From Candidatus Bathyarchaeota archaeon (GTDB lineage: Archaea; Thermoproteota; Bathyarchaeia; Bathyarchaeales; SOJC01): 64,000 nucleotides of DNA. Positions within the stretch are counted from its first letter, which is position 1. Each line of letters starts with the position of its first letter. Location of the stretch: the NCBI GenBank assembly GCA_026014805.1, contig JAOZHR010000024.1, positions 1 through 64,000 on the forward strand. The letters run 5' to 3'. Position numbers and translations under genes: made by a program. Below are positions 36,483 through 44,407 of the stretch, one piece after another. The notes below the pieces were generated by a model. It did not search any database and was not told where the DNA came from. It saw only the letters and a program-made list of their open reading frames with translations.

Positions 36483-37304
36483 ATGAAGGTTTTCATTTCA
36501 GCGGACATGGAAGGAATTTCAGGTATAACACATGCCGAACATGTACTCCGAAGCGGAAAAGAGCATGAACGTGCCCGAAAACTTATGACCGAGGAAGTAA
36601 ACGCCGCTGTCGAAGGCGCTTTTGAAGCAGGAGCCAGAAAGATAGTAGTCAACGATTCTCACGGCACTATGAAAAATATAATCCCAGAAGAACTCCATGA
36701 AAACGCAGAACTCATAACTGGCTCACCTAAACCCATGTTTATGATGGAAGGCCTCGACGCGTCGTTCAACGCTATATTTTTCATAGGCTATCATGGAATG
36801 CGAGGCGCCTATCCAAGCATTCTTGAACATACATACAGCAGCCGGGTAGTATACAACATATCCATAAATGATAGACTAATGGGCGAAACTGGCATCAATG
36901 CTGCAATAGCAGGGTATTATGGTGTGCCCATTGCGCTAGTCACTGGAGACCAAAAACTGATAGAAGAAGCACACACATTCCTCGGAAAAGTTGAGACTGT
37001 AGTTGTCAAGAAAGCTGTGGGAAGAACCGCTGCCCGTTGTCTCAGTCCAGTCAAAGCTAGACAGCTAATAAAGAAAGGCGCGATTAAAGCTTTGAAACAA
37101 ATTGGCAACCTCACACTTTTCAAGATAAAGCCGCCGATAAATCTTGAAGTTGCATTCATCAATCCGGGAATGGCTGAAATGGCAGCCTTAGTGCCAGGTT
37201 CAAAGCATATCAATGGCAGAACTATCTCTTTTAGCTCAGAAGATATGATAGAAGTTTACAAGGCTTTTCTGGCGATGATTACGCTGGCTGGAACAACAGT
37301 CTAG
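36483..37304 (+). CDS. M55 family metallopeptidase (D-aminopeptidase DppA-like)
   Basis: 273 residues from ATG 36483 (KVFISADMEGISG is the family start; the longer frame overlaps the rhomboid gene). Zinc ligands are visible in SADMEG (Asp, Glu), VNDSHG and GYHGMRG (His), and MGETGINAA. Family members form decamers that release N-terminal D- or L-amino acids. Its physiological substrate here is unknown. Confidence 0.9.
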   Translation: MKVFISADMEGISGITHAEHVLRSGKEHERARKLMTEEVNAAVEGAFEAGARKIVVNDSHGTMKNIIPEELHENAELITGSPKPMFMMEGLDASFNAIFFIGYHGMRGAYPSILEHTYSSRVVYNISINDRLMGETGINAAIAGYYGVPIALVTGDQKLIEEAHTFLGKVETVVVKKAVGRTAARCLSPVKARQLIKKGAIKALKQIGNLTLFKIKPPINLEVAFINPGMAEMAALVPGSKHINGRTISFSSEDMIEVYKAFLAMITLAGTTV

Positions 37305-37777
37305 GACCTACGTTTGTACAGTTGGATTATTTTTCTCTTGATTTCAGAGCTGCTATTAAGCTCGTCTTCACTGAACTTCCCAATTTTTACAACCTTTATT
37401 TCAAGGCCTTTATTCACAATAGCCTTTCTCACAATTTCTCCAATACCTTTCTGGTCATGTCCCAAAGCGATAATGTCTGGCTTTATCTTTTCAACAACCT
37501 TGTCTATGCTAAATTTTTCGTACCCTAGAATCGCTTCATCCACAACCTCTAAGGATTCCACCAACGCTCGACGTTGGTTCTCAGACATTACTGGTTTCTC
37601 GCCTTTCCTATTTTTTACAGTCTTGTCTCTTGCAACAATGACAATTAGCTCCACGTTTTTTCCACCCATCTTTTTTGCTTCTTCTAAGAACTTAACATGC
37701 CCAAGATGAAGCAAGTCGAACACGCCTGCCGTTAGAACTATAGGGCGCTTCTTTTCTACTTGTTTTCTATTGGCCAT
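37301..37777 (-). CDS. ribL: Archaeal FAD synthase (RibL, cytidylyltransferase-like)
   Basis: 158 residues. GVFDLLHLGHVKFL (HxGH near 24-27) binds ATP; later boxes are SENQRRALVESL and IALGHDQKG. It adenylates FMN to FAD, completing the route begun by RibK. The gene overlaps DUF357 upstream by 22 bp and M55 downstream by 4 bp. A related glycerol-3-phosphate cytidylyltransferase role cannot be fully excluded. Confidence 0.88.
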   Translation of the reverse strand: MANRKQVEKKRPIVLTAGVFDLLHLGHVKFLEEAKKMGGKNVELIVIVARDKTVKNRKGEKPVMSENQRRALVESLEVVDEAILGYEKFSIDKVVEKIKPDIIALGHDQKGIGEIVRKAIVNKGLEIKVVKIGKFSEDELNSSSEIKRKIIQLYKRRS

Positions 37778-38016
37778 TGAAACTCCACCATTTCTAGTAA
37801 TTTTAACGCTTCGAGCAAGCCTTCACAATACGCCACCGAGGCGAGAGCGGTCTCAAATCTTTTTTGGTCACGATAATATAGCGCATCCTCCAAGTATCTC
37901 TTCGCATAATCCAAAACCTTTTCGCCCCCTCCTTTATGGAAACTTCCTTCTTTTATTTGTTTGAAAACTTGCTGAGTGTTTCTTAAATATTTTTCAACTA
38001 ACCCTTCAATAGTCAT
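37756..38016 (-). CDS. DUF357 helical protein
   Basis: 86 residues, all alpha, with YAKRYLEDALYYRDQKRFETALASVAYCEGLLEAL, the DUF357 pattern split over two helices. The function is unknown. It sits between dphB and ribL with overlaps on both sides, so it is cotranscribed. ATG 38016 overlaps the dphB stop. Confidence 0.85.
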   Translation of the reverse strand: MTIEGLVEKYLRNTQQVFKQIKEGSFHKGGGEKVLDYAKRYLEDALYYRDQKRFETALASVAYCEGLLEALKLLEMVEFQWPIENK

Positions 38017-38816
38017 TTAATCAGCTTCTTTACGCTTTCAGGTGCATTTGTGAGCTCAATGAGAGCTTCTGCCTCTACAAAATGAAGTTTTCCTGGGAAA
38101 ACGAGTGTGTGCGGAGGACTACCGAAATCATAATCTAATGCTTCGCCGAGTAGACAGGCTTTAACAACCGGGTTCATGGAACCGGCTCTTGCTATACCCA
38201 CAACTAATGTACAGTATGTAATTATTGACTCTCTCCTTCTTTTCTCTGTTACCAGAAGCGTTTCCAGCGCCTCCTTTATAGTCATAAATCGCTTTTCCTC
38301 TGCTCTGACGTCTAGGAAGCAAAGTGTATGTAATCCTGCCTCTAGGTTCGTTTTCACCACGTTGTAGGGCGTTTCTGAAACAATGCAGCCGTCGGTAAAG
38401 GGGATTGTTACGCTTCTCCCAAACTTGTAGTTCTGCAAGCCTGACATCCCTATTGCTGCGGAGACTATAGAAGCGCCATGGACTAGGTGCGTTTTAATTC
38501 CCAATTTTTTTGCTTTTATCCGTAAATTCACATGTGTGGTGGCAATCAGCGGATCCCCAGGAACAAGAAAAACCGTTCTGCCTTTCTTTGCCACAGCAAG
38601 AATCTGCCGCCCATTATCCTCTTCAAGCATTTTCCTATTCACCACAACAATCTTCTTCCCCGTAAGATTTTCCAGTTTCTCAATATTCAGCCCCTTCATT
38701 AGACTGGTGTATAATTCCACGAAGACAAAATCTGCCTTTCTCACTTCTTCTAGACCACGTAGTGAAACATCGTTTTCGTCGTGTAATCCCAAGCCAACAA
38801 ACACAAGCTCACCCAT
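38013..38816 (-). CDS. dphB: Diphthine synthase
   Basis: 267 residues. SAM-dependent methylation step of diphthamide synthesis on elongation factor 2. It begins ELVFVGLGLHDENDVSLRG, then VELYTSLMKG, VPGDPLIATTH and YKFGRSVTIPF, all typical DphB motifs. It is the first gene of the dphB-DUF357-ribL operon. Confidence 0.95.
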   Translation of the reverse strand: MGELVFVGLGLHDENDVSLRGLEEVRKADFVFVELYTSLMKGLNIEKLENLTGKKIVVVNRKMLEEDNGRQILAVAKKGRTVFLVPGDPLIATTHVNLRIKAKKLGIKTHLVHGASIVSAAIGMSGLQNYKFGRSVTIPFTDGCIVSETPYNVVKTNLEAGLHTLCFLDVRAEEKRFMTIKEALETLLVTEKRRRESIITYCTLVVGIARAGSMNPVVKACLLGEALDYDFGSPPHTLVFPGKLHFVEAEALIELTNAPESVKKLIK

Positions 38817-38890
38817 TTAAGTCACCACTAGCTTATGTGCAATAACGAAAAATATTAGGGTAGCTATGCTACAAAAGGATTGGAGAACTT

Positions 38891-38934
38891 GTGGGCCCGT
38901 AGCTCAGCAAGGCTAGAGCGGCGGACTCTTAATC
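38891..38934 (+). repeat. attL: truncated tRNA-Lys 5' half, 44-bp direct repeat
   Basis: The repeat is identical to 45481-45524. It contains the acceptor 5' strand, D arm, anticodon 5' stem and the CTCTTAA loop, then diverges. The original tRNA promoter region (AAAAATATTA near 38850) still lies upstream, so this end may give a truncated tRNA-like transcript. Confidence 0.92.
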
Positions 38935-38984
38935 ATCTTTATAATCCTAAAAAGAGCTTAGATTGGGCTTCTTTTAAGGAAAAC

Positions 38985-39779
38985 ATGTTGAAAAACCGTT
39001 CTCGTAAACATGCCAAAGACGTAACAAACTATGCTAAGAAGTATTGCCATTGCTTGCTGAAGGAAGATTTCTCTGAGCTTCGCAGCTTCTCTCCTTCTAA
39101 AAGAAGACATGTTCTAGCTGCACTCTCAAACTTGAGCAAGTTTCTAGGAAGATATGAAGATTTCAAGAAACTCATTAGAAACTACGGTTTGAAATGGGAA
39201 TCGGTTAAAGTTGAGGATTTGCTTATTTCACGTCTTAAAAGGTTTGATGCTCAAGGCTCTGTTTTAGAATGGGTGAAGGTGATCAAAGAGAGGTTCTCAC
39301 AGTTTAGCGTATTCATGGATTTCGTCACTGTCAGTGGCTTGAGGCTTGTGGAAGCTATTGAATCTTACAATTTGATGATAGACTTGTCTGACAAGGGAAA
39401 ATTAAACGAGTATTATGACGTTGAAAGAGAAGTTTTGGAGCATTTCAGATTCAAACAACTTTTCATAAGGAACAATAAAAAGGCTTTCGCAAGCTTTGTT
39501 CCTAAACAGCTAGTTAAAAGAATCAGCAGAGAAGAAAGGCTAACAATTTCCAAAATCTACAACCGCATAAAAAGGAAAGGTTTCAAGCCTAGATTTAGCG
39601 ATGTTAGAGAATACTACGCTACTTACATGACGAAGTATCTAACGCAGTCAGAGATTGACTTTCTGCAGGGCCGTGTTTCTGGTAGTGTGTTTATGCGTAA
39701 CTACTTCAACCCGGCATTATTGGATGATTTGAAAGAACGAGTTTTCAAAGGAATCAAGAATTTGAAGGTGTTAGCCTGA
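38985..39779 (+). CDS. Catalytic piece (Int-C) of the partitioned tyrosine recombinase
   Basis: 264 residues from ATG 38985, which has AAGGA at good spacing; the frame is open back through attL to TTG 38880. Archaeal SSV-like integrase catalytic domain. In the 38880 numbering: Arg155 in SGLRLVEA, Lys201, Arg243 in DVREYYATYM, LQGRVSGSV, nucleophile candidate Tyr275 in RNYFNP. The canonical HxxR histidine is not obvious. In the integrated state it lacks the N-terminal RHH piece found at 45236-45529. Confidence 0.85.
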   Translation: MLKNRSRKHAKDVTNYAKKYCHCLLKEDFSELRSFSPSKRRHVLAALSNLSKFLGRYEDFKKLIRNYGLKWESVKVEDLLISRLKRFDAQGSVLEWVKVIKERFSQFSVFMDFVTVSGLRLVEAIESYNLMIDLSDKGKLNEYYDVEREVLEHFRFKQLFIRNNKKAFASFVPKQLVKRISREERLTISKIYNRIKRKGFKPRFSDVREYYATYMTKYLTQSEIDFLQGRVSGSVFMRNYFNPALLDDLKERVFKGIKNLKVLA

Positions 39780-40006
39780 TGCAGAAAGCCGAAGTTAGAT
39801 TTGATAACTATCTACTGCCTCATTTTCTACGCAAGTCAGTGGTTGCTAAAACGGAATCTGGCGACATAATGGGCGTTCTCAGAAGGTTTGAAATGGGAAC
39901 ACAGACTTCGCATAAGCCTACTGTTCTGATTATGGAAATAGAAGATACTCTGCTAATCGTTAGAGCTTGGGATACTATAGCGACAAATGAGAGGATAAGG
40001 TTTTGA
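39779..40006 (+). CDS. Small element protein of unknown function
   Basis: 75 residues, ATG overlapping the Int-C stop. It has a beta-rich look (AEVRFDNYLLPHFLRKSVV, VLIMEIEDTLLIV), similar to a small single-domain barrel. No family is recognised. It overlaps the next gene by 4 bp, so it is part of a four-gene operon headed by the integrase. Confidence 0.55.
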   Translation: MQKAEVRFDNYLLPHFLRKSVVAKTESGDIMGVLRRFEMGTQTSHKPTVLIMEIEDTLLIVRAWDTIATNERIRF

Positions 40007-40458
40007 GTCAGCAGTTTTATGAAAGGTTTGTCAGCTTATTTTTTGGCTTTATTATTCTTTTAATGCTGGTTTTCGTGACAGCAGAGCTAATCTTCTTTTA
40101 TTTTTCCATGCAAAACATCATTTTCTACTATGCTTATTTAGGAATGCTATTGTCTGATTTTTTCTATTTCATAAAGTATTATTTGCAGTTTAGAGATTTC
40201 AGAGAAGCTCTGAGTCAAGGCTTGCTTTTTCCATCAAACAACGAAAGCCCTTCAGATTTAGAACCATTAGAAACAGATGGATTAGAAGATGTTTCTTTGA
40301 AAGTTTGTCTATTCTATCGAAATGGGGCTAGTTTGAATGACATAGCTAAAGATTTTGGTTTCAGCCATCCTACTCAAGCGAAAAGAGAGTTGATTAAAGG
40401 CTTGGATATTTTGCTCAAAAGTTATGAAAAACACGAGAAAAAGGTGAGTGAAAAATAA
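40003..40458 (+). CDS. Membrane protein with a C-terminal HTH-like region
   Basis: 151 residues, TTG start at 40003. Two membrane helices (about 8-32 and 38-58) are followed by an acidic linker and a helix-turn-helix-like segment (GASLNDIAKDFGFSHPTQAKRELIKG, about 108-133). It looks like a membrane-tethered DNA-binding protein. It overlaps the second recombinase by 1 bp. The HTH call is by eye. Confidence 0.5.
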   Translation: MSQQFYERFVSLFFGFIILLMLVFVTAELIFFYFSMQNIIFYYAYLGMLLSDFFYFIKYYLQFRDFREALSQGLLFPSNNESPSDLEPLETDGLEDVSLKVCLFYRNGASLNDIAKDFGFSHPTQAKRELIKGLDILLKSYEKHEKKVSEK

Positions 40459-41105
40459 TGCCTCAAGCATGGCTTCAGAACGTTAAACGTAGAACGAATG
40501 AAGATATTAAAGAGCGTTTAGGGATTCAGCAAATTTACTACATGGTAACAGCTAACTCGTGGCCCTATAAGACAAACATGGAATTCTACATTAAAAGAGA
40601 CAAAGCCTTAATGAGCTTGCTATTTCTTACTGCAGGCCGAATCTCTGAAGTGTTATCACTAAATAAGGAGCAGTTTGATTTTCAAGCTGACAAAAACTTC
40701 ATTATCATACGAAACATGATTCTAGTTAAGAGGTTAAAGACAAGAAAGGGTAAACCAGTTAAGCATAGAACTGCTCCTATTCGTGACGAGGTTCCGCTTG
40801 CGCTTAAAGGCCCACTATCCAAATTCACGAGGCTTGTTCAAGACTATCTCAATCTGATTGAAGAACCTAAAGAGAAGTTATTCAAGTTTAAGCGTCACCG
40901 TGCATGGCAAATAGTGAATAATGTAACTGGACAGTGGTGTCACTGGTTCAGGAGCCAAGCTGAAAGCTACTATGGAAAATACGTTTTTAACACACCCTTC
41001 GCACTAAGAGATTTTGTGGGAGTATCAGATATTGAAAGCTTGGGGCCATATGTGAAGACTCAATGGAGAGACTACCAAGGCAAATTGCTCGGAAAAACAG
41101 ATTAA
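40458..41105 (+). CDS. Second, divergent tyrosine recombinase
   Basis: 215 residues. Only the catalytic domain is visible. Box I is LFLTAGRISEVLSL (Arg61), followed by a beta-hairpin with RTAPIRDEV; CHWFRSQ gives His162 and Arg165 in HxxR form, and Tyr198 or Tyr206 in PYVKTQWRDYQG is the candidate nucleophile. The core-binding domain is short or absent. It could resolve multimers or control excision. It ends the left operon. Confidence 0.7.
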   Translation: MPQAWLQNVKRRTNEDIKERLGIQQIYYMVTANSWPYKTNMEFYIKRDKALMSLLFLTAGRISEVLSLNKEQFDFQADKNFIIIRNMILVKRLKTRKGKPVKHRTAPIRDEVPLALKGPLSKFTRLVQDYLNLIEEPKEKLFKFKRHRAWQIVNNVTGQWCHWFRSQAESYYGKYVFNTPFALRDFVGVSDIESLGPYVKTQWRDYQGKLLGKTD

Positions 41106-41178
41106 ACCATTTCGAAAACTGACTCAATATAGAAAAATGGGGAAACTGAGCCGAAAATGATTTACTGACTAGAGTTTT

Positions 41179-41367
41179 CTATACTGTTATATCTGCGATT
41201 TGAGCTTTGGGAGCATTCGTTTTGACTGAGTAAATTCCGTTTTTGCATCCGTCTTTTGATTCGTAGGCTTCGCTGGAAGCTATGACTTCACCATTGGGAG
41301 CTTTTAATCTCCATCTGAATTTTTCGGCAGCATCTTTATAGATTTCGAATTTTGGCATTGCTGACAA
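41179..41367 (-). CDS. YegP-type DUF1508 protein
   Basis: 62 residues forming one DUF1508 repeat: KFEIYKDAAEKFRWRLKAPNGEVIASSEAY with the ending typical of the family. Host and element genomes use it widely; function unknown. It lies alone facing the integrase operon, so it may be cargo. Confidence 0.85.
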   Translation of the reverse strand: MSAMPKFEIYKDAAEKFRWRLKAPNGEVIASSEAYESKDGCKNGIYSVKTNAPKAQIADITV

Positions 41368-41582
41368 AATAATCGCCTCGCTGTAATAGTAGGCGTTGTT
41401 TAAAAATGCCCCTTAACACACACATGTCAATGACGAGCCATCAAACTATGGACGTTTCTTGTGCGTCTATTGAATATATAAGTCTCCTCTAGCATTTTGG
41501 CGTGGAATCTAATTTTCAATCGATTCTCGACATATTAAAGAGATTGAAATAACCTCCTTCAAACCGTTAGTGGCTAGATATC

Positions 41583-41834
41583 TTGTGGTATTGGTTGGAA
41601 GATAAATACAAGAGCGAGTTGTTAACACTCTTGAAGATTTTTAAGGGGGATAGGATTATTGCTTTTTCCTACGAACAGAAAGATGATTTGTGGAGTCTAT
41701 TTATTCATCTCTCCAATGGTGTCATTCAGGTTAGGGGCAACAAAAAACACACGTTAGAAAGAACTCTTTACATCTCACCAATAGTCGAAACTGTTCCTTG
41801 GAAAAACCGAGCAAACTCTTTCCTCAATATTTAA
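41583..41834 (+). CDS. Small element protein of unknown function
   Basis: 83 residues, TTG start. A TATA box GAATATATAAG at 41471-41481 lies upstream. The beta-rich sequence (RIIAFSYEQKDDLWSLFIHL, VIQVRGNKK) suggests a small fold without known relatives. It is followed by a strong hairpin. Confidence 0.45.
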   Translation: MWYWLEDKYKSELLTLLKIFKGDRIIAFSYEQKDDLWSLFIHLSNGVIQVRGNKKHTLERTLYISPIVETVPWKNRANSFLNI

Positions 41835-41873
41835 CGACTAAACCAACTTGTGTCTTTTGAAAGAATCCAATGC

Positions 41874-41901
41874 ATTCTACAATATGCCTCTATTGTAGAA
41901 T
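41874..41901. terminator. Perfect 11-bp hairpin between convergent genes
   Basis: ATTCTACAATA (41874-41884) and its exact complement TATTGTAGAAT (41891-41901) are separated by 6 nt. It lies 40 bp after the rightward gene and 117 bp after the leftward block. It may be a terminator, an operator or a replication/recombination site. Confidence 0.45.
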
Positions 41902-42017
41902 AAATGTTGATTGGAAGGGCTTAATGAACAGAGATAGAGTTATTCTATAGACTATAAGCCTCTCGCACTAGTCGTATAGGCGTTTGTTCGGTTGTTTGCT
42001 TGTTTCTTTTGGTTTAA

Positions 42018-42653
42018 TCATCTCTTTTTCGCTTTGAACAACACGAAATCCTTTGATGCGTCAGCAATATCAACTGGAGAACCATTGTCGTCTAGGATGA
42101 ATCCAATTTGGTGGAATAATCGTATATCTCTTCCGTTATGCGTATCCATCAACGCATACAAAATCGCTATAGCCCCTAGTGAATGAAGAGCGTTATCTAA
42201 ATTGCCACTCTCAAGCGTCACTACCTCTGAATGCTTCACATCAGTAAAAGCACTCCACCATTCGAATTTACCATTCTCTTTGCGAAATGGATATAAGACA
42301 TACTCACCTAACCCTGCAATACCAACGGCAACTAGATGAATGTTCTCTATCTCTTTGGATAGCCATTCTTGGTAATTTTTTATGTTCAGCGTATTTTCCT
42401 TCTGATTTGCTGCTTTTACCAACATATCCATAATAGAGCTGAAAACACTTCCACAATCTCTAAGAATACTAGCAAACTCGTAAGAGAACACCTCAAAGTT
42501 AGCGTGGTGGAAATCAACATATCGGCTTGCTTCAATCATTCTACTCTCAATCGCAGCATAGCGAAGTGCTGTGTAATCTAGAGTATCTGGAAACCAATTT
42601 CTTTTTGAGAATTTTCTCCATAGTAGCTGTGTTAGTCTCCTGTACCTTGGCAT
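42018..42653 (-). CDS. Element protein of unknown function
   Basis: 211 residues, largely helical, ending FVLFKAKKR. Conserved-looking parts are FHHANFEVFSYEFASILRDC, VAVGIAGLGEYVLYP and SLGAIAILYALMD. No membrane helices and no family recognised. It is the last gene of the leftward block, 21 bp after its neighbour. The helical, His-bearing N-part could be a HEPN-like or Abi-like domain, but that is a guess. Confidence 0.5.
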   Translation of the reverse strand: MPRYRRLTQLLWRKFSKRNWFPDTLDYTALRYAAIESRMIEASRYVDFHHANFEVFSYEFASILRDCGSVFSSIMDMLVKAANQKENTLNIKNYQEWLSKEIENIHLVAVGIAGLGEYVLYPFRKENGKFEWWSAFTDVKHSEVVTLESGNLDNALHSLGAIAILYALMDTHNGRDIRLFHQIGFILDDNGSPVDIADASKDFVLFKAKKR

Positions 42654-42674
42654 TCTAGGATAGTCTCCCTTTTT

Positions 42675-43184
42675 TCATGGGAATACATATTTTGCCTTTT
42701 CTTTTTGACTTTTTCCCTCTAGTTTCTGCTTTTCTTCCTTAATCAACTGTTCTAATGCGATCTCCTTAGCCTTCTCACGTAATTGAACATCTGCTAGCAG
42801 TTTCTTAGCTTTAGGTTCCTTCTGCCTAATTGCTTCATGAATGCTTGCCTTACTCCTACAAAACACAATACTGAGTTGATCGTATGAAAACCCCTTCCAC
42901 CCTGCATCTTTATCTTCAGGATCAACATACGACTTGCTTTCAAAATAGACTAACGCAATTAGTACTTTATGCTCTTCCGACATATGCCGATTACACATAG
43001 AAACTGGATAATCACGCAATAATTCTAGGAAGAAACATTCATTCATTTCTTCTTCATTGGTTTTATCTTTTCTACGATAGAATTCTCTTATTTTCTTAAT
43101 GAGCTGCTCTACCGTAATGTTAGAATAGTCAGTTTCAATAGGCGGTAATTGTATGCCCTTTTTCCTCAGAAGCCATAGACTCAT
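42675..43184 (-). CDS. Element protein with a possible HTH
   Basis: 169 residues. GFSYDQLSIVFCRSKASIHEAIRQ (about 107-130) looks like a helix-turn-helix, followed by a Lys/Glu-rich coiled C-terminus. It may regulate element genes or act in copy control. It follows the 112-residue gene by 7 bp. Confidence 0.5.
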   Translation of the reverse strand: MSLWLLRKKGIQLPPIETDYSNITVEQLIKKIREFYRRKDKTNEEEMNECFFLELLRDYPVSMCNRHMSEEHKVLIALVYFESKSYVDPEDKDAGWKGFSYDQLSIVFCRSKASIHEAIRQKEPKAKKLLADVQLREKAKEIALEQLIKEEKQKLEGKSQKEKAKYVFP

Positions 43185-43191
43185 AGAGCTT

Positions 43192-43530
43192 TCACTCCAA
43201 AATCGCCTCTAATCTATCATTACTGCTCAAAACTCGAGAAGCCTTCTTTCGCTTGTCAATAACTATGAGTTTCTTAGTCTTACGATACAGCTTAAACTTT
43301 TTCAGAACAGTGTCTAAAGGCACTCCTACAGCTACACAGTTTATCGCACTCAGAAGCATACCCTTACCCAAATATCCATTAGAAACCGGATAATAACTAT
43401 GCTCACTGTCAAAATAGTGCTCCAAAATAAATAGCAACTCATGAAAACTTAAGGGTTCACCGTAAGCTGTGACAAGAACAAGAGTGTCGTTTTCACCTTT
43501 TTGGCCGTCAACAAGCTCAAACAGAACCAT
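43192..43530 (-). CDS. Element protein of unknown function
   Basis: 112 residues, ATG overlapping the stop of the upstream gene. It has a mix of helices and strands (LFELVDGQKGENDTLVLVTA). No motif of a known family. The tight coupling on both sides suggests a shared task with the 149- and 169-residue proteins. Confidence 0.5.
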   Translation of the reverse strand: MVLFELVDGQKGENDTLVLVTAYGEPLSFHELLFILEHYFDSEHSYYPVSNGYLGKGMLLSAINCVAVGVPLDTVLKKFKLYRKTKKLIVIDKRKKASRVLSSNDRLEAILE

Positions 43531-43979
43531 TAAGGGTTAACCTCACCTTCAAGAGCTGGTTTTTCATGCAAATCTAAAATCAACTGTGCTGAAGGAACCC
43601 TGTCTTTCCACTCTTCAGCTAGAATAAACACTTTATTACGCCAAGAAGGTTGAGGGTGGATATCCCATTGATCCAGCACCCTTTTGAAGTATATCTCCTT
43701 ATGCTCCAAAATCTGTTTTTCGTGGATTTGTTCTGCGGTTAACGGTGGATCCAAAACTAATTTTTGGCTGTATTTCTTAATGTGCTCTTCATAAACTTCT
43801 TTTGAAATATAACCCAGCCGATACATTCCTTCAGTAAAGGGTAATAGGCCAGCATAACTTCTCCCTAGGCCTTTATCTGCTTGTAGTCTAATGAAACCCA
43901 CATATAGAGGTTTTGAAAGATAAAGCATGACTCCATGTTCTCTGAAATTACCCAATAGAAACGCCTCTCGGGAAAACAA
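43530..43979 (-). CDS. Element protein of unknown function
   Basis: 149 residues; the first about 17 may not be translated, since an inner ATG starts MLYLSKPLYVGFIR. GLLPFTEGMYRLGYIS and WRNKVFILAEEWKDR look like a folded helical domain. No family is recognised. It overlaps the 61-residue gene upstream. Confidence 0.5.
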   Translation of the reverse strand: MFSREAFLLGNFREHGVMLYLSKPLYVGFIRLQADKGLGRSYAGLLPFTEGMYRLGYISKEVYEEHIKKYSQKLVLDPPLTAEQIHEKQILEHKEIYFKRVLDQWDIHPQPSWRNKVFILAEEWKDRVPSAQLILDLHEKPALEGEVNP

Positions 43980-44133
43980 TGAATGGTAGAAGTTTGGGGC
44001 TATAGTAGCTAGTTAGATACAGTATGCGTTTTAGCAGTATGCGTTTTAACAGCTTACCACTGAGCTGTTCATGTCTTCTGGTTTCGGATTCTGTGACAAA
44101 AGTTTTAAACAGTTTTGTGTATATTTCATCCAT
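43948..44133 (-). CDS. Small basic element protein
   Basis: 61 residues from ATG 44133, chosen because AGGAGGTG lies about 10 bp upstream. It contains a five-residue duplication LLKRILLKRI, encoded by a 15-bp tandem repeat at 44020-44049. It may bind nucleic acid or membrane; unknown. Confidence 0.45.
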   Translation of the reverse strand: MDEIYTKLFKTFVTESETRRHEQLSGKLLKRILLKRILYLTSYYSPKLLPFIVFPRGVSIG

Positions 44134-44168
44134 TGAGGCCCCCACCTCCTTTTTTGTGAGCTTGCTTG

Positions 44169-44267
44169 TTAGCCTCCTTTCTGAGCCTTCTTACCAGCAC
44201 GATACCTTCGTTTTTGATCTCTCCAGAATTTTCGCAATTCTGGGCCATGCTTGAATCCTCGAGCCAT
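44169..44267 (-). CDS. 32-residue basic peptide
   Basis: MARGFKHGPELRKFWRDQK and a KKAQKGG end. A TATA element (CTATTATATATGG on the minus strand, 44299-44308) lies about 32 bp before the ATG, so the mRNA would be nearly leaderless. Its net charge is strongly positive. It heads the leftward block. Too short for an ORF caller. Confidence 0.35.
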   Translation of the reverse strand: MARGFKHGPELRKFWRDQKRRYRAGKKAQKGG

Positions 44268-44320
44268 TTTTATCAACTATAGTCTTGAGGACAAGCCATA
44301 TATAATAGAATCTACGTTAA

Positions 44321-44407
44321 AGTCTAATAGACTAGAACCGCAATAACGGTGTGAAATATGAAAAGAAGCATGAAAGTCTTTCCTAGTCTAATACAATGTC
44401 TATTAGA
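44321..44407 (+). promoter_or_regulatory. Two AGTCTAATA operator-like palindromes before the RHH gene
   Basis: AGTCTA-A-TAGACT is at 44321-44333. TCTAATA (44387-44393) and TATTAGA (44401-44407) flank the start codon of the RHH gene, and both sites share AGTCTAATA. A divergent TATA stretch is at 44299-44308. This fits autoregulation by the 82-residue RHH-like protein. Confidence 0.45.

Noticed and set aside
38880-38984. TTG start at 38880 for the integrase piece
   Set aside because: That start lies in host DNA and translates the tRNA repeat. ATG 38985 has a better ribosome site. The open frame through the repeat is still important for the excised form, so it is reported as a finding.
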